This document shows positions 62,200 through 64,000 of a stretch of DNA of 64,000 bases, piece after piece. Position 1 is the first letter of the stretch; each line of letters opens with the position of its first letter. The notes beneath the pieces were generated by a model, which searched no databases, was not told where the DNA came from, and was given only the letters and a program-made list of their open reading frames with translations. The translations under genes were made by a program, and so were the position numbers. Source of the DNA: Agromyces salentinus (GTDB lineage Bacteria; Actinomycetota; Actinomycetes; Actinomycetales; Microbacteriaceae); the NCBI RefSeq assembly GCF_009749395.1, contig NZ_WBIR01000007.1, positions 124,001-188,000 on the forward strand, in the 5' to 3' direction.

Positions 62200-62216
62200 T
62201 TAACACGATCTTCATT
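62200..62216 (+). promoter_or_regulatory. 11-bp-period direct repeat, EPS site 5
   Basis: TTAACA-CGATC-TTCATT, preceded by CAGAG as in site 1. It overlaps the last codon and stop of the HAD gene and lies 109 bp upstream of the Tat hydrolase-like gene. Confidence 0.55.
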
Positions 62217-63111
62217 CCGCCGCCGGGCCCGCAGCGCGGCCTTCGACGGGGCCACCGACCAGCCGTTCGATGACGACCAGCGTGTCGGGCCAGCCCTCCA
62301 CGGCGACGCACGGCACCCCGGTCGCGATCACCGGGAAGTCGTTGCCGGCGGGGTCGAGGCGGTCGCCGACGAAGAGCATGTCGGCCGCCGGGATGCCGGT
62401 CGCCTCGATGAGGCGGCGGACGCCGTAGGCCTTGTCGACGCCCTTGCGGGTGATGTCGATCGAGGTCGAGCCGCCCGAGCGCACCTCGAGGTCGGGCAGG
62501 TCGGACTGCACGACCTCCTGGAGCGCCGACTTCTTCGACCCGGTGGGGTCCCAGCGCTGCTTGACGTCGACCGGCGCCGCCTGTCCGAGCGCCGAGAACG
62601 TCACCTGCGATCCGCGGTGCTCGATGCGCGGCCCCCACGTGTCGCCCTCGGCGAACCCGAGTTCGGCCGACCGGCGCTCGAGCGAATCGGTGGCCCGTGC
62701 GGCCTCGTCGTCGGTGAGGTCCTCGGCGTAGACCTCGCGCCAGGCCCCGTCCTCGTGCCGGAGGTACCTCGTGCCACAGGTGGGCATGAGGTGCAGCCGG
62801 TCGAGGTCCGCGTCGAGGCCCTCGAGCGCCTCGACCACCTGGCCCTGGAACTGCGAGAAGTGCCCGCCCGAGATGATGCACACGTCGGCATGCCCGAGCA
62901 GCCGCACGAGCGCGGCGGCCATCTCGGGCTCGACGCGGCTCTTCGACGGCGCGAGCGTGTCGTCGAGGTCGAACGCCACGAGCCGCGGCGCCGTGCCGGG
63001 CGTCGGCCGGCTCGCGGCATCCGCCCGGCCCGGCGCATCCAGGCCCGGTGCATCCAGGCCCGCGGCATCCGTCGCCCGCACCGGCCGCGTCACCTCGACC
63101 GCCTCGGTCAC
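62212..63111 (-). CDS. HAD-IIB hydrolase, phosphomannomutase/sugar phosphatase-like
   Basis: 299 residues. AFDLDDTLAPSK is HAD motif I (nucleophile Asp), IISGGHFSQFQ motif II, SKKSALQEVV and ITRKGVDKAYGVRRLIE the type IIB cap and motif III Lys, VGDRLDPAGNDFP motif IV. The layout matches eukaryotic-type phosphomannomutase and sucrose-phosphatase relatives. With galU directly upstream (GTGA overlap) it probably provides or removes a sugar phosphate for nucleotide-sugar synthesis. The N-terminus holds a GLDAP repeat (~17-28). Confidence 0.88.
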   Translation of the reverse strand: MTEAVEVTRPVRATDAAGLDAPGLDAPGRADAASRPTPGTAPRLVAFDLDDTLAPSKSRVEPEMAAALVRLLGHADVCIISGGHFSQFQGQVVEALEGLDADLDRLHLMPTCGTRYLRHEDGAWREVYAEDLTDDEAARATDSLERRSAELGFAEGDTWGPRIEHRGSQVTFSALGQAAPVDVKQRWDPTGSKKSALQEVVQSDLPDLEVRSGGSTSIDITRKGVDKAYGVRRLIEATGIPAADMLFVGDRLDPAGNDFPVIATGVPCVAVEGWPDTLVVIERLVGGPVEGRAAGPAAE

Positions 63112-63986
63112 GGCAGGCCGGCGGCGAGCGGCTTCAGCCAGGCCGCGAGGTCGGGGCCGAGGTCGTCGCGGTCGAGCGCGAGCAGCAGCACGGACTTGAT
63201 GTAGTCGAGCCGGTCGCCCGTGTCGTAGCGGCGACCGCGGAACACGACGCCGTAGACGCCGCCCGCGATCTGCTCGTCGGCGGCGAGCACCTGCAGCGCG
63301 TCGGTCAGCTGGATCTCGTCGCCCTTGCCCGGCGGCGTCTCCTCGAGGACGTCGAAGATCTCGGGGCGCAGCACGTAGCGGCCGATGATCGCGAGGTTCG
63401 ACGGGGCATCCGCCGCCGCCGGCTTCTCGACCAGGCCGGTGACCCGGACGACGTCGGGATCGTCGGTGGGCTCGACCGCCGCTGCACCGTACATGTGGAT
63501 CTGGTCGGGCTCGACCTCCATGAGCGCGATGACGGTCGCCGCCCGCTCGGTGCTCTCGTCGATCATCTTGGTGAGCAGCGGGTCGCGGTCGTCGATCAGG
63601 TCGTCGCCGAGCAGGACGGCGAAGGTCTCATTGCCGACGTGCTTCTTCGCCCGGAGCACGGCGTGCCCGAGCCCCCGCGGATCGCCCTGCCGCACGAAGT
63701 GGATGTCGGCCAGGCTGCTGGAGTGCATGACCCGCTCGAGCTTGGACGCGTCGCCCTTCGCCTCGAGCGTGTGCTCGAGCTCGGTGACGCGGTCGAAGTG
63801 GTTGGCCAGGGCGTTCTTGTTGCGGCCGATGATGACGAGGATGTCATCGATGCCCGCGCTCACCGCCTCCTCGACGACGTACTGGATGGCCGGCTTGTCG
63901 ACGACCGGCAGCATCTCCTTCGGCATGGCCTTGGTGGCAGGCAGGAATCGGGTTCCGAGGCCTGCGGCCGGAATCACGGCTTTCAT
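63108..63986 (-). CDS. galU: UTP-glucose-1-phosphate uridylyltransferase
   Basis: 292 residues, normal length. It makes UDP-glucose from glucose-1-phosphate and UTP. KAVIPAAGLGTRFLPATKAMPKEMLPVVDKPAIQYVVEEA is the nucleotide-binding signature; GDPRGLGHAV, LLGDDLI and GRRYDTGDRLDYIKS are further GalU blocks. UDP-glucose is the substrate of the dehydrogenase at 58787. GGGGAG precedes the ATG 8-9 nt upstream, near the window edge. Confidence 0.96.
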   Translation of the reverse strand: MKAVIPAAGLGTRFLPATKAMPKEMLPVVDKPAIQYVVEEAVSAGIDDILVIIGRNKNALANHFDRVTELEHTLEAKGDASKLERVMHSSSLADIHFVRQGDPRGLGHAVLRAKKHVGNETFAVLLGDDLIDDRDPLLTKMIDESTERAATVIALMEVEPDQIHMYGAAAVEPTDDPDVVRVTGLVEKPAAADAPSNLAIIGRYVLRPEIFDVLEETPPGKGDEIQLTDALQVLAADEQIAGGVYGVVFRGRRYDTGDRLDYIKSVLLLALDRDDLGPDLAAWLKPLAAGLP

Positions 63987-64000
63987 CGTTGTTCTCCCCA

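Noticed and set aside
39504..63986. Polysaccharide locus considered as a recently acquired genomic island next to the tRNA gene
   Set aside because: No integrase, transposase or duplicated tRNA end is visible, G+C looks like the rest of the window and the GGATGCCGC motif continues at similar density.

Overview
The window is about 70% G+C, with dense operons, GTG/TTG starts, 3-4 bp start/stop overlaps and actinobacterial gene orders (sucCD-perM-purN-purH; a PASTA penicillin-binding protein beside a metallophosphoesterase, DUF4177 and RidA). It comes from a high-GC Gram-positive, most likely a Microbacteriaceae member (Agromyces/Microbacterium-like). Genus is an inference from gene order and composition; no 16S gene is present.

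Layout. (1) 1-4,960: a minus-strand sugar-uptake operon (ROK repressor, lipoprotein binding protein, two permeases, GH3 hydrolase running off the left edge) with a palindromic operator over its promoter. (2) 5,000-9,230: a metal P-type ATPase, isocitrate dehydrogenase, a GNAT acetyltransferase and an alkyltransferase-like DNA-repair protein. (3) 9,236-13,301: a NarL-type two-component pair and a degenerate PLP-decarboxylase-like protein lacking the catalytic lysine. (4) 13,382-17,300: a heterodimeric ABC exporter preceded by a 28-codon ORF. (5) 17,410-27,790: membrane-anchored DDAH-like enzyme, leucine dehydrogenase, purH, purN, perM-like protein, a membrane protein, sucD, sucC. (6) 27,930-31,242: XRE-regulated ABC efflux operon and a FUSC protein. 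(7) 31,239-39,013: Nudix, PcrA helicase, RidA, DUF4177, class A PBP, metallophosphoesterase, tRNA-Pro(CGG).

(8) 39,504-63,986 is an exopolysaccharide locus of the Wzx/Wzy type: a priming phosphoglycosyltransferase, a chain-length regulator/ATPase, a polymerase, a flippase, four glycosyltransferases, two pyruvyltransferase-family proteins, two membrane acyltransferases, a hexapeptide acetyltransferase, UDP-glucose dehydrogenase, GalU, a HAD phosphatase and three exported proteins (esterase-like lipoprotein, Tat beta-helix protein, Tat hydrolase-like protein). GalU plus UDP-glucose dehydrogenase would supply UDP-glucose and UDP-glucuronate. The product is probably an acidic, pyruvylated and acylated polysaccharide.

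Most notable: (a) a dispersed 9-mer GGATGCCGC, about 36 copies by eye on both strands, within genes through otherwise avoided codons and as inverted pairs in terminators, like a DNA-uptake-type repeat; (b) five direct repeats with an exact 11-bp period in the main intergenic regions of the exopolysaccharide locus, suggesting one OmpR-family regulator; (c) a matching palindrome upstream of icd and sucC; (d) a small ORF with a strong Shine-Dalgarno upstream of the ABC exporter; (e) a decarboxylase-fold protein with Asp in place of the PLP lysine; (f) a four-helix membrane domain fused to a DDAH-like domain.
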